64,000 nucleotides of DNA from assembly GCF_963422545.1 (NCBI RefSeq), contig NZ_OY730232.1, forward strand, positions 124,001 to 188,000, in the 5' to 3' direction. Source of the stretch: an uncultured Flavobacterium sp. (GTDB taxonomy: Bacteria; Bacteroidota; Bacteroidia; Flavobacteriales; Flavobacteriaceae). Under the pieces are notes generated by a model. The model was not told the origin of the DNA. It made no database searches and saw nothing but the letters and a program-made list of their open reading frames with translations. Position numbers and translations under genes: made by a program. Shown here one piece after another: positions 17,601-26,118 of the stretch. The first letter of the stretch is position 1. Each line of letters begins with the position of its first letter.

Positions 17601-17756
17601 GTTACTGCAAGTGGAAGAAACCTGATTTCATGGGATAATTTCACCAGTTTTGATCCGGAAACCAATTCAGGAGGGCAATCTTCAGTTGCGAAATACAATT
17701 TTGGAACAGTGCCAATTCCAAGTTCATACTCATTGGCTGTAAAAGTTCAATTTTAA
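14694..17756 (+). CDS. SusC-family TonB-dependent outer-membrane transporter
   Basis: A 1020-residue SusC/RagA-type transporter. A signal peptide occupies residues 1-21. A carboxypeptidase-regulatory-like domain follows (TVTGTITSSTDGLSLPGVSV, residues 23-95), then the TonB plug (about 110-230, with GTSSILGSSDPLYVIDGV and YGSRAANGVVLITTKKG), and a beta-barrel to the C-terminal aromatic residue (VKVQF). SusC proteins import oligomers through the outer membrane with TonB energy and a SusD lid. It is the first gene of the locus with SusD 15 bp downstream. The context (MurQ, AnmK, NagZ) suggests cargo of peptidoglycan fragments or MurNAc-containing glycans. The substrate is an inference from neighbours. 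Confidence 0.95.
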   Translation: MKKLLFILFGIILFAQPVLAQTKTVTGTITSSTDGLSLPGVSVLIEGTSKSTVTDLDGKFSIAVNEGETLAFTFVGFATKKVKITSGTNSINLKMTEELNTLSEVVVLGSTVRATRKELGNAVTSLKGEDLVKAQPGSLSTALQGKIAGAQVSQNSGDPAGGFSIKLRGTSSILGSSDPLYVIDGVVLNNATTNVTNLNVTSGNSNMQIGQNRSSDINPNDIQSVEVLNGGAAAAIYGSRAANGVVLITTKKGVAGETRYTFSTSVTSNQIRKKLDMNMSDKQFVSTSPALFPIQGNPASPTTVTVLGRNLETRTTDVKRYDYQDDIFGTGVGTDTYFSLQGGDDKTKYFASLGYLVNEGIVKNTDFKRAGAKVRLKHDFNSKMSATVGLNYVNSSSNEKPDGNVFWSPINAINITNNIYDINRRDVNGNLMAVDPNRVNPLSIIETFKIKQNTDRIIADLQLNYNPFKNFNADLIFGIDNYNQRGNVFIPRYPYVVNPSYYNDGYVSEATNRVVQFNNDLNLRYLWNINDKWKATTYGGYNVQTYRDNFVAIEGRNLKPFIETINAFNTLIPGSPSSSQSKYNLWGYYLQETVGYKDKLYLTIAGRQDASTIFSSDNRSQFYPKASASYVLSDEKFMQGIHDAVSSVRFRASWGKSGSLTAIKPYARFTNYSTGTLLGNSTFTIEGFKQGNLDLKPEQSVTYELGGDFGFIKDRLNLSFSYYNADIDDLLLPVQLAASEGATNTIKNIGKMNNKGYEINLKYDLIKKENLHLDVFVNYSSNRNKVTGLPQQRFKLDSNLAGAPVFVEMDKPIGIFYGTYFARNADGSLLLTPSGYPQTEKGDVTTGAPQRDASGQPTGTILNKQIGNPNPDYIIAFGTNLNYKKFGLSILFDGVHGVDVFDADYRTRQGVGSGTIVTKELNGELPRGYIWSIYNIEEFRVVDGSYLKLREVSLNYSFGKLNNFFDDLTVTASGRNLISWDNFTSFDPETNSGGQSSVAKYNFGTVPIPSSYSLAVKVQF

Positions 17757-17771
17757 TCAAACAAAAACATC

Positions 17772-19049
17772 ATGAAAAAAATATTCATCCCTATAGTAGC
17801 CCTTACATTACTTTTTACAAGTTGTAATGAAGATTATTTAGACCCAACAAAACCATCTCAGGAATTGGTTTTTGGAACGAGAGAAGGAATTATTGGTGCC
17901 GCCAATGGATTACAACAGCTTTGGAGCATCGAACGTATAAGTCCCGTTTACAATACTATTACCGGAAACGGATTTACAACAAAAGAATTGCGATTGCTAA
18001 ATGCCGGAAATGTTGACGAAGGTGAACTTTCTGTTGGTGGCGGCGTGCTTTCGACCAAAAATCAGGTGGTCAATAATCTGTGGTCACAATGTCTTGTGAT
18101 TAAATCAGAATCTCAAAAAGTAATCGATCATATTGATGTATTGACTTCTGAAAACGAAAAAGCAAGTGTTCTTGTTCATGCCACTATTTTTAAGGCAATG
18201 GCGATTACGACTCTCGTACAATATTTTCAAAGTGTACCTCTAAAAACAGGAAAAAATGTCACTTTTGATTCCAGAGCAGATGTCTTAACCGAAGCGATTA
18301 AAATTCTAAAAGCAACAGAACCTTTTCTTGACAAAGCCACAGGATTCTCAGGTTTAGTAAGTGGTATTAATTATAAAAATACTGTTTATGCCCTTTTAGC
18401 CAGAACTTATTTAATGGAGGGAGATTATGACAATGCCATTACTTATGCCGGAATGGTTGATCTTTCGGTAAAATCAATATTTGCTTTTGATCAGATTAGT
18501 GCAAATCCAATTGCTTATATTTCTATTACCACAAACAATGTTTTTCAACCCGTTGATTTAACTTTAGGATTACCAGCAGACTTAGCGCCTTCAAGCTCTG
18601 ACGGAAGATTGAATTTTTATATCAAACCGGGTTCAAATCCTACGGTTGCTACAGGTTTTTTTGATTCTAATATTAAACCAATTCCGCTTTATTTACCTGG
18701 TGAAATGATGCTAATTAAAGCCGAAGGATATGCCCGTAAAGACAATTTACCGCAAGCCATCATCGAATTAAATAAAGTTTTGACCAAAACTGCAGCAGCA
18801 GATACATATGGAATTGGAGCCAATCTTGCGCCATACACCGGAGCTATTACAAAACCTGCTATTTTAACCGAGATTTACAGAAACCGTTGTATCGAAATGT
18901 ATATGTCAAGTCTGAAATTGGAAGACAGCAGAAGATTTGATCGTCCGGGCGCAGGAACTGCCGGAGCCGAGAGAAACCGTAACTGGTATCCTTATCCTGA
19001 TTCTGAAAGAAACAACAACACCAATACTCCTCCCGATCCTGCTATTTAA
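17772..19049 (+). CDS. SusD-family (RagB/SusD) outer-membrane lipoprotein
   Basis: A 425-residue SusD-like glycan-binding lid of the preceding transporter. The lipoprotein signal is MKKIFIPIVALTLLFTSC with lipobox Cys18, followed by NEDYLDP as in many SusD proteins. Helical TPR-like segments follow (LVHATIFKAMAITTLVQYF; YALLARTYLMEGDYDNAITY). The C-terminal SusD region contains ITEIYRNRCIEMYM-type and RRFDRPG segments. At 425 residues it is a little shorter than the common 480-550. It is co-transcribed with SusC and followed by a terminator-like hairpin, so SusC/SusD could be made in excess over the downstream enzymes. Confidence 0.93.
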   Translation: MKKIFIPIVALTLLFTSCNEDYLDPTKPSQELVFGTREGIIGAANGLQQLWSIERISPVYNTITGNGFTTKELRLLNAGNVDEGELSVGGGVLSTKNQVVNNLWSQCLVIKSESQKVIDHIDVLTSENEKASVLVHATIFKAMAITTLVQYFQSVPLKTGKNVTFDSRADVLTEAIKILKATEPFLDKATGFSGLVSGINYKNTVYALLARTYLMEGDYDNAITYAGMVDLSVKSIFAFDQISANPIAYISITTNNVFQPVDLTLGLPADLAPSSSDGRLNFYIKPGSNPTVATGFFDSNIKPIPLYLPGEMMLIKAEGYARKDNLPQAIIELNKVLTKTAAADTYGIGANLAPYTGAITKPAILTEIYRNRCIEMYMSSLKLEDSRRFDRPGAGTAGAERNRNWYPYPDSERNNNTNTPPDPAI

Positions 19050-19056
19050 AAATTGT

Positions 19057-19089
19057 AAAATTGGGGCATATTATATTGCCCCGATTTTT
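19057..19089 (+). terminator. Terminator-like hairpin after SusD
   Basis: GGGGCA (19063-19068) and TGCCCC (19077-19082) form a stem flanked by AAAATT and ATTTTT. It sits between SusD and MurQ and may attenuate read-through. Confidence 0.65.
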
Positions 19090-19114
19090 ATAAAATAACC
19101 ACAATTTATTTGTT

Positions 19115-19936
19115 ATGCCAAACAAAAACCCTGAAACCGAACAAGAGTCTTTATACAAAAATTTAGACCAAATGAGCACCAAAGAATTACTCATAAACAT
19201 AAATACTGAAGATCAAAAAGTACCACATATTGTAGAAAAACAAATTCCGAAAATTGAAAAACTGGTAAAAGCAATCGTAAAAAAAATGCAGCTTGGCGGA
19301 CGCTTATTTTATATTGGAGCGGGAACTTCAGGACGTATCGGGATTCTGGATGCTTCTGAATGTCCGCCTACTTTTGGCGTTCCGCATGATATGATTATCG
19401 GGATTATCGCCGGCGGAGATACTGCCATCAGAAAAGCGGTCGAAAATGCCGAAGACGATACAGAACAAGCCTGGAAAGATTTATCTAAACATCAAATCTC
19501 AAGTTTAGATTTTATCATTGGAATTGCTGCTTCGGGAAACACACCGTATGTTTTAGGCGGACTTAAAAAAGCAAAAGAAAACAACATTAAAACCGGCAGT
19601 ATTTCCTGCATTAGCAAAGGATTAATTGCTGAGGTAGCCGATTATCCGATAGAAGTTGTTGTAGGCCCTGAATTTTTAACCGGAAGTACACGTATGAAAG
19701 CCGGAACCGCTCAAAAATTAACCTTAAATATGATTTCAACCTCGGTTATGATTAAACTGGGAAAAATTAAAGGTAACAAAATGGTTGACATGCAATTGTC
19801 TAACGAAAAATTAGTAAAAAGAGCCATTAAAATGATCATGGAAGAACTCCATATTGAGCATGATCCCGCTGCCGAATTGTTACAAAAACACAAAAGCGTC
19901 AGAGCTGTTTTATTAGAAAGTAACACTAAAAAATGA
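19115..19936 (+). CDS. murQ: N-acetylmuramic acid 6-phosphate etherase
   Basis: A 273-residue SIS-domain lyase that cleaves the D-lactyl ether of MurNAc-6-phosphate to give GlcNAc-6-phosphate and D-lactate in the cytoplasm. Family marks: IGAGTSGRIGILDASECPPTFG near residue 68, IAASGNTPYVLGGLK near 141, and GPEFLTGSTRMKAGTAQKLTLN near 190. The last two are SIS sugar-phosphate contacts. The protein is shorter than E. coli MurQ (298), with a compact C-terminus. Together with AnmK and NagZ in the same cluster it completes the anhydro-MurNAc route. The ATG at 19115 is 65 bp after SusD. Confidence 0.95.
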   Translation: MPNKNPETEQESLYKNLDQMSTKELLININTEDQKVPHIVEKQIPKIEKLVKAIVKKMQLGGRLFYIGAGTSGRIGILDASECPPTFGVPHDMIIGIIAGGDTAIRKAVENAEDDTEQAWKDLSKHQISSLDFIIGIAASGNTPYVLGGLKKAKENNIKTGSISCISKGLIAEVADYPIEVVVGPEFLTGSTRMKAGTAQKLTLNMISTSVMIKLGKIKGNKMVDMQLSNEKLVKRAIKMIMEELHIEHDPAAELLQKHKSVRAVLLESNTKK

Positions 19937-19953
19937 CTAATTGGATGTAATTA

Positions 19954-20093
19954 TTTAACACATAGAAACATAGATTTGTTACTTTTAAAAAAAAGGCGTT
20001 TCACTTATTTAAAACACACATAGCTATGTGTAAAAATCTAGATTTTTTTAAGTCTCTATTTTACAAAACCAAAACCTATGTTTCTATGTGTTT
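19954..20093. repeat. Inverted 'aacacatagaaacatag' repeat enclosing a perfect palindrome
   Basis: AACACATAGAAACATAG (19957-19973) is answered by CTATGTTTCTATGTGTTT (20076-20093). Between them lies the perfect 16-bp palindrome ACACATAGCTATGTGT (20016-20031). A shorter relative follows anmK at about 22990-23060. It is non-coding. Confidence 0.7.
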
Positions 20094-20175
20094 AATTAAA
20101 TTTAGCAAAGCAAAAAGGCGAAGTAATTACACCAACCGAATTAAAAAATAATTTCATAACTAATCCGAAACCAAA

Positions 20176-21681
20176 ATGTCTTCAAGCACCATCTTAATTT
20201 TTATCATCGTATATTTTAGACTATTATTGTTCATTTCTCAAGTCATCAGCAAAAAAGGACAAGACAATGATTCATTTTTTAAAGCCAATAAAAACTCTAA
20301 ATGGTATTTAGTTGCTTTTGGAATGATTGGTACCGCATTGTCCGGCGTGACCTTTATTTCGGTTCCCGGCGAAGTAGGATCACCAAACGGAGAACAATTC
20401 AAGTATTTTCAGTTTATACTAGGAAACGCGATTGGGTTTATTATTATCGCCAAAGTATTGCTTCCGTTATATTACAGAATGAACCTCACCTCTATTTACA
20501 GCTATATCGAGCAAAGAATGGGGCATAACAGCTATAAAACAGCAGCTTCAATTTTTTTGGTAAGCAGAACTGTAAGTTCGGCTTTTCGTTTGTATTTAGT
20601 CGTTATTGTGTTACAGCGTTATGTCTTTGATTTTTATGGAATTCCGTTTCCAATGACAGTATTTTTAGCCTTAACCCTAATCTTTTTATACACCTATAAA
20701 AGCGGTTTAAAAACCATTATAATTACCGATACTTTACAGACTTTTTTTCTGGTAACTTCTGTTTTTATTACGATATATTTTGTGTGCGACAGTTTAAATT
20801 TAAGTGTAATTGAATCTGTTTCAACCATTCGAAAAAGCAACTATTCGCAAGTATTTTTCTTTGATAATTTCTTAACCAGCAAATATCATTTTGTAAAACA
20901 AATTCTTGGAGGAATCTTTGTAACCATAGCAATGGTTGGACTTGATCAGGATTTAATGCAAAAAAACCTGAGCTGTAAAAATATCGGCGAAGCACAAAAA
21001 AACATGTTTACATTCACAGGTGTATTCGTGCTTATCAATATTATTTTTCTGAGTTTAGGCGCTTTATTATACATCTATGCAAACAAAAATGGTATCTCAA
21101 CTCCGCTTGATTTAGTAACCGGCAAACCAAGAACAGATTTACTTTTTCCAGAAATTGCACTAAACCATTTATCAATTGTTCCGGCTTTTGTTTTTCTATT
21201 GGGAATTATCGCCGCCACTTTTGCAACAACAGATTCGGCGTTGACAGCTCTGACCACTTCCTTTTGTGTAGATTTTATGGGAATGGACAAAACAGAAAAT
21301 CTCTCAAATACCAACAATATCAAAAGAAGACATTTAGTTCATTTTGGATTTTCGATATTACTATTTCTGGTAATTATTGTCTTAAATTCTTTTAATGACA
21401 GTTCTGTAGTAGCCTTGATTTTCAGAGCAGCATCTTATACTTACGGGCCATTATTAGGATTATATGCCTTTGGATTATTACAAAAATCAAGACGCGTAAA
21501 CGACAAAATAGTACCTATAATTTGCATAATTGCTCCATTTTTGACGTATTTTGTGAGTGAACATTCGGCTTCAATTATAGGATATACTTTTGATAATGAA
21601 CTTATAATCCTAAACGGATTATTCACTTACATCGGACTTTATTTTACCAGCAAAACTTCTGAAGAAAAAATCTCCTTTTAA
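20176..21681 (+). CDS. Sodium:solute symporter (SSS family)
   Basis: A 501-residue integral membrane protein with about 13 hydrophobic helices, of the sodium/glucose-type SSS family. Typical stretches include WYLVAFGMIGTALSGVTFIS (TM2 region), the helix end YYRMNLTSIYSYIEQRMG, and AMVGLDQDLMQKNLSCKN near residue 255. The gene sits between murQ and anmK, so it probably imports MurNAc, anhydro-MurNAc or a disaccharide across the inner membrane. Bacteroidota sialic acid and amino-sugar clusters use SSS transporters in the same position. The substrate is an inference. The ATG at 20176 lies 240 bp past murQ, across a repeat-filled spacer. Confidence 0.9.
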   Translation: MSSSTILIFIIVYFRLLLFISQVISKKGQDNDSFFKANKNSKWYLVAFGMIGTALSGVTFISVPGEVGSPNGEQFKYFQFILGNAIGFIIIAKVLLPLYYRMNLTSIYSYIEQRMGHNSYKTAASIFLVSRTVSSAFRLYLVVIVLQRYVFDFYGIPFPMTVFLALTLIFLYTYKSGLKTIIITDTLQTFFLVTSVFITIYFVCDSLNLSVIESVSTIRKSNYSQVFFFDNFLTSKYHFVKQILGGIFVTIAMVGLDQDLMQKNLSCKNIGEAQKNMFTFTGVFVLINIIFLSLGALLYIYANKNGISTPLDLVTGKPRTDLLFPEIALNHLSIVPAFVFLLGIIAATFATTDSALTALTTSFCVDFMGMDKTENLSNTNNIKRRHLVHFGFSILLFLVIIVLNSFNDSSVVALIFRAASYTYGPLLGLYAFGLLQKSRRVNDKIVPIICIIAPFLTYFVSEHSASIIGYTFDNELIILNGLFTYIGLYFTSKTSEEKISF

Positions 21682-21750
21682 GTCATTTTGTATGTAAAAT
21701 AATCTGATTTTAGCATTTCAATTCAACAGACTTCATAAAATTTAATTTTC

Positions 21751-22959
21751 ATGAACAAAAATATAAGTGCACTTTACCAAATTGCTCAAAAAGAAACCCG
21801 AAAAATCATCGGATTAATGTCAGGAACTTCGCTTGACGGACTCGATATTGCGTTATGCGAAATTTCGGGCTCAGGCCAAAATACTGCTGTCAAAGTAACT
21901 CAGTTTGAAACTATCGATTACTCGGAAGAAATTAAAATCGAAATCCGTAAAGTTTTTGCGAAGAAAGAAATTGATTTTCAGCATTTGGTAATGCTCAACG
22001 AGTGGATTGGTATTTTGCATGCCGAAATGATAAATGGTTTTCTGAAAAAACGGAATATTTCTGCTGATGAAATTGATTTAATTGCTTCGCATGGTCAAAC
22101 GGTTTTGCATGCTCCAAAGTTTTTACACCAACAGGAAAAATTTCCAAATGCTACTTTACAAATTGGCGATGGCGATCATATTGCGGTAAAAACAGGCATT
22201 ATCACTTTGTCTGATTTTAGACAAAAACATATTGCCGCAGGTGGCGAGGGCGCTCCACTGGCTGTTTATGGTGATTATTTTTTGTTTGGAAAAAAGGGCG
22301 AAAACCGCATTATGCTTAACATGGGCGGAATTGCCAATTTTACTTTTTTGCCTGCTTCCCTAAATGCCGAAGAAACTTTTGTAACCGATACCGGAACTGG
22401 AAATACTTTAATTGATCTTTTTACAAAACAATATTATCCTGAAAAAAGTTACGACAAAGATGCCGAAATAGCTCAACAAGGAACCGTAAATCAATTGTTA
22501 TTAAACAATCTGAAAGACGATGCTTTTTTTACTCAGGAATTTCCAAAGACTATTGGTCCGGAACTTTTTAGCGAAACTTATGTAAAAGCAGCTTTGGCAA
22601 AAAGTAACATCGACACAATTTCGGCTCCTGATTTATTAGCAACTTTAAACCGTTTTAGTGCCGAAACAATTGCCGAAGCCATTCATTATTCCGTAAAAAA
22701 CAGCGATTCTAAACTTGAAGATTTCAAAATCTATATGTCCGGCGGAGGAACACATAACCCATTACTAGTAAAATGGCTAAAAGAATTATTACCTTGTACA
22801 TTTCACAAAAGTGATGACCTGGGGATTTCAGGTGATGCCAAAGAAGCCGTTTTGTTTGCCATTCTTGCCAATCAAACCGTAGCGGGCGAAGATTTTAATT
22901 TTGGTTCTCATCAAGGAATTCCATCGGTAACTATGGGAAAAATTTCATTACCACAATAA
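21751..22959 (+). CDS. anmK: Anhydro-N-acetylmuramic acid kinase
   Basis: A 402-residue kinase of the AnmK family (ASKHA fold). It converts 1,6-anhydro-MurNAc with ATP and water to MurNAc-6-phosphate, the substrate of MurQ. Visible marks: IGLMSGTSLDGLDIALCEI (P-loop-like phosphate motif, residues 20-38), ASHGQTVLHAP, the catalytic-region LSDFRQKHIAAGGEGAPL, NMGGIANFTF, TDTGTGNTLID and the C-terminal MSGGGTHNP. Length fits the family. It is 70 bp downstream of the symporter gene and in the same direction, so probably in the same transcript. Confidence 0.96.
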   Translation: MNKNISALYQIAQKETRKIIGLMSGTSLDGLDIALCEISGSGQNTAVKVTQFETIDYSEEIKIEIRKVFAKKEIDFQHLVMLNEWIGILHAEMINGFLKKRNISADEIDLIASHGQTVLHAPKFLHQQEKFPNATLQIGDGDHIAVKTGIITLSDFRQKHIAAGGEGAPLAVYGDYFLFGKKGENRIMLNMGGIANFTFLPASLNAEETFVTDTGTGNTLIDLFTKQYYPEKSYDKDAEIAQQGTVNQLLLNNLKDDAFFTQEFPKTIGPELFSETYVKAALAKSNIDTISAPDLLATLNRFSAETIAEAIHYSVKNSDSKLEDFKIYMSGGGTHNPLLVKWLKELLPCTFHKSDDLGISGDAKEAVLFAILANQTVAGEDFNFGSHQGIPSVTMGKISLPQ

Positions 22960-22984
22960 CAAAGTGACCTCGCAGAATGCAATT

Positions 22985-23160
22985 ATTTTTAACACATAGA
23001 AACATAGATTTTTGTGAGCTAAAAAGTAGACGTTTCACTTTTTTGAATGTACATAGCTGTCTATATGTTTTAGATCAAAGCCACAGATTAAAGGATTATA
23101 AAGATTAAAAAATAAAATCTGCTTAATCTGCCAAATCTGCGTGAAAAAAATTACCCCGAA
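22985..23160. repeat. Spacer with dispersed repeat motifs
   Basis: Contains an 'aacacatagaaacatag' copy (about 22991-23007) and the 'aatctgcttaatctgccaaatctgcgtg' type run at 23118-23145. It is non-coding. Confidence 0.5.
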
Positions 23161-23182
23161 ACGAATTAAATAAAATAAGAAA

Positions 23183-24451
23183 ATGAAAGATCGCATTATT
23201 TCAGTTGATGTTTTAAGAGGACTTACCGTTTTATTAATGACCGTTGTAAATAATCCAGGGAGTTGGGATTATGTTTACCCTATTCTCGATCACGCAAAAT
23301 GGAATGGCTGCACGCTGGCGGATCTTGTATTTCCTTTTTTTATTTTTGTCGTAGGAATTGCAATTCCTTTGGCGATGCCTATAAAACAAGACAAACCCGA
23401 AAATATTCTCAAAATAATAACACGTTCGTTACGCATTATTTGCCTCGGATTCTTTCTATACTTTTTCAACAGCATTTACTTTTTAGGACTCGATGGATTT
23501 CCTCTTTTGCTTGTTCGTTTAGCAATAACAGCTATAGTAGGATATCCTTTAATTGGAGATTTTAATCTAAAAATCAAAACTATTTTAGCCATTAGTCTTT
23601 TTGTAATTTTTCTGACTCTAGCTTATGGCGGACATGAAAACTTTAAAGACGTGAGACTTCCCGGCGTTCTACAGCGTATTGGGATTGTGTATTTCTTTGT
23701 TTCGATTATATATTTAAAAACAACTGTAAAAACGCAAATCATTCTGAGTGGTTTAATTTTATTCGGATATTGGGCAATAATGACATTGGTTCCCGTTCCC
23801 GGAATTGGTCATTCAAATCTTGAACCCGTTACTAATTTAGCATCATGGTTAGACAGTATTTTATTAAAAGATCATATGTACATTGCCACTAAAACCTGGG
23901 ATCCAGAAGGTGTTTTAAGCACTTTACCTGTTATAGCAAACGGATTAATTGGTTTACTGATTGGTCAATTGCTTCTTAAACCTTTACCAAAACTACAAAT
24001 CGCCAAAAAAATGGGAATTATCAGTATTATATTGATTCTTTCGGGATTGTTATGGTCTGTGTTTTTCCCAATAAACAAAGCACTTTGGACGAGTTCTTAC
24101 GTTTTATTTACTGCCGGAATTGCACTTTTACTTCTTACGCTGATTTACTATATTGTAGATGTATTGAAACACAAAAAATGGACAAAATTTTTATTAAGCT
24201 GGGGCGTAAATCCAATGATTGTATTTTTCGTTTCCGGAATATTACCTCGTGCACTCGCATTAATTAAAATTCAGAACCCTGAAAATATTTCAGATCAAAT
24301 AAACGTTAGAGATTATGCTTACCAATACTGGATAAGCCCGCTTTTTGAAAATCAAATGATATCATCCCTTACTTATTCGATACTATATATACTCTTATGG
24401 AGTTGCATGTTATGGTACTTTTACAAAAAGGGCATGATTTTTAAGGTATAA
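23183..24451 (+). CDS. NagX-like membrane acyltransferase (heparan-alpha-glucosaminide N-acetyltransferase family, DUF5009)
   Basis: A 422-residue multi-pass membrane protein with about 10-11 helices. The N-terminal signature SVDVLRGLTVLLMTVVNNPG followed by WNGCTLADLVFPFFIFVVG is that of the COG4299/HGSNAT-like family, which moves acetyl groups across a membrane to glucosamine. NagX of chitin and GlcNAc loci is a relative. In this locus it may acetylate de-N-acetylated glucosamine units or act on amino sugars during uptake. The family is solid; the precise reaction is not established from sequence. Confidence 0.88.
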   Translation: MKDRIISVDVLRGLTVLLMTVVNNPGSWDYVYPILDHAKWNGCTLADLVFPFFIFVVGIAIPLAMPIKQDKPENILKIITRSLRIICLGFFLYFFNSIYFLGLDGFPLLLVRLAITAIVGYPLIGDFNLKIKTILAISLFVIFLTLAYGGHENFKDVRLPGVLQRIGIVYFFVSIIYLKTTVKTQIILSGLILFGYWAIMTLVPVPGIGHSNLEPVTNLASWLDSILLKDHMYIATKTWDPEGVLSTLPVIANGLIGLLIGQLLLKPLPKLQIAKKMGIISIILILSGLLWSVFFPINKALWTSSYVLFTAGIALLLLTLIYYIVDVLKHKKWTKFLLSWGVNPMIVFFVSGILPRALALIKIQNPENISDQINVRDYAYQYWISPLFENQMISSLTYSILYILLWSCMLWYFYKKGMIFKV

Positions 24452-24545
24452 TTTCAACGAAAGAACAAAGCGAACTATTCTAAAATTATAATTTCTTATA
24501 CTCATCTAAAAAAACTATTTTTGGTTTCTGTTAAAAAAGATTGAA

Positions 24546-26118
24546 ATGCATAAAAATCAGCAACTATTATTCTCTATTATATTTTTATTTTTCTTAGGAT
24601 GGAAATCCAATGCGCAGGAAAAAACAGCACATCCTAAAAACGAATTTAGAGGTGTCTGGATTGCAACCGTTGTAAACATTGACTGGCCAAAAACTGCCAT
24701 TGATGGTGTAGAAAAAGAAAAAGCAGATTATATTGAGATTTTAGATGCCTATAAAAAACTAAATTATAACGCCGTAATTGTTCAGGTTAGAAGTGTTGGC
24801 GATGCTCTTTATCCATCAGAACTGGCTCCGTGGTCAAGATTTCTGACCGGGAAAGAAGGTCAGGCACCAAATCCGTATTACGATGTATTGGCGTGGATGA
24901 TTGAAGAAGCTCACGCAAGAGGTTTCGAATTTCATGCCTGGTTAAAACCCTTATCGTGCAACTTTTGACTTAAACAAACAACAATTGAGTCCAAATCACG
25001 ACGTTTTTAAACATCCGGAATGGATGATTGAATATGGCGGAAAAATATATTATGATCCTGCTTTACCTGAAGTTCAGCAACATTTGACAAAAGTGGTGAA
25101 AGAAGTAGTGGACAATTATGATATCGATGCGATTCATTTTGATGATTATTTTTATCCGTATACCGTTCCCGGAAAAACATTTAACGATACAGCATCTTAC
25201 AAAAAATATGGTGCAGGTTTAAGTCTTGGCGATTGGCGTCGTGCCAATGTGAGCAATTTTGTTCACACCATTTCGACAATGATCAAAACAAGCAAACCGT
25301 GGGTACAATTCGGGATAAGTCCGTTTGGAGTTTGGCGTAATAAATCAGTAGATCCTAAAGGTTCTGAAACCCAATCAACAGCAAATTATGACGATTTGTA
25401 TGCAGATCCAGTTTTATGGATGGACCAAAAATGGATTGATTATATTCTGCCACAATTGTATTGGAGCATGAATAATCCGAAAGCTTCTTATTCGAAACTA
25501 GTAAAATGGTGGTCAGAAAACTCTAATAATACAGCACTTTATATTGGACACGCTTCTTATAAAATCAGAAGTGATGCTGACAAAAGCTGGAACTTTGCTA
25601 CTGAAATTCCAAATCAGATTGATTATGCCAGAAATTTTAAAAACGTAGGCGGAAGCGCTTATTTCAGTTCTAAATGGTTCATGGATAAAAACTTTGATAT
25701 TGTACGTTTATTAGAAGAAAACCAATATAAATATCCGGCACTTCCGGCTCCGGTTCCTAATTTGAAACACACTATAATTGACACACCAATTGTAGATGAA
25801 TTTCAAAAAGACAGTACTAAATATTCGTTCAATATTAAATCTCCCTTGAATACAATCGTGCGTTATATGGTGGTTTATGGAGGTGACAATATCTCAAAAG
25901 TAGATATCAATGACCCTTCTAAAATAATTGATAAAATAAGAGTTTCTCAAGACACCGGAACAATTTTGTTTTCTATTCCATCTGAAAAAATAAATAAGTA
26001 CAAAGCCTGCGCTGTAACATTTGTTGATTATTATGCAAATGAAAGCAGTCCAACTGCTATCGACATAAAAAAGAGTTTTAAAACCTATATCCCTGCACAA
26101 CCTAATGAAAACAGATAA
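24546..26118 (+). pseudogene. Glycosyl-hydrolase-like GHL10 (DUF187; DigH/YngK type), frameshifted
   Basis: Two adjoining frames together encode about 523 residues. Frame 1 (24546-24968) has a signal peptide (MHKNQQLLFSIIFLFFLGWKSNAQ) and the GHL10 opening EFRGVWIATVVNIDWP, and it breaks after FHAWLKP. Frame 2 (open through 24985-26118) resumes at QLSPNHDVFKHPEWMIEYGG and carries AIHFDDYFYPY, QFGISPFGVWRNK and LPQLYWSM. Removing one A from the run AAAA at 24944-24947 restores AWLNPYRATFDLNKQ. Family members act on peptidoglycan glycans; E. coli DigH cleaves denuded strands. The enzyme would supply saccharides to the SusCD/AmpG uptake path. The break may be a sequencing error or a recent mutation, since both halves are otherwise intact. 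Confidence 0.85.
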
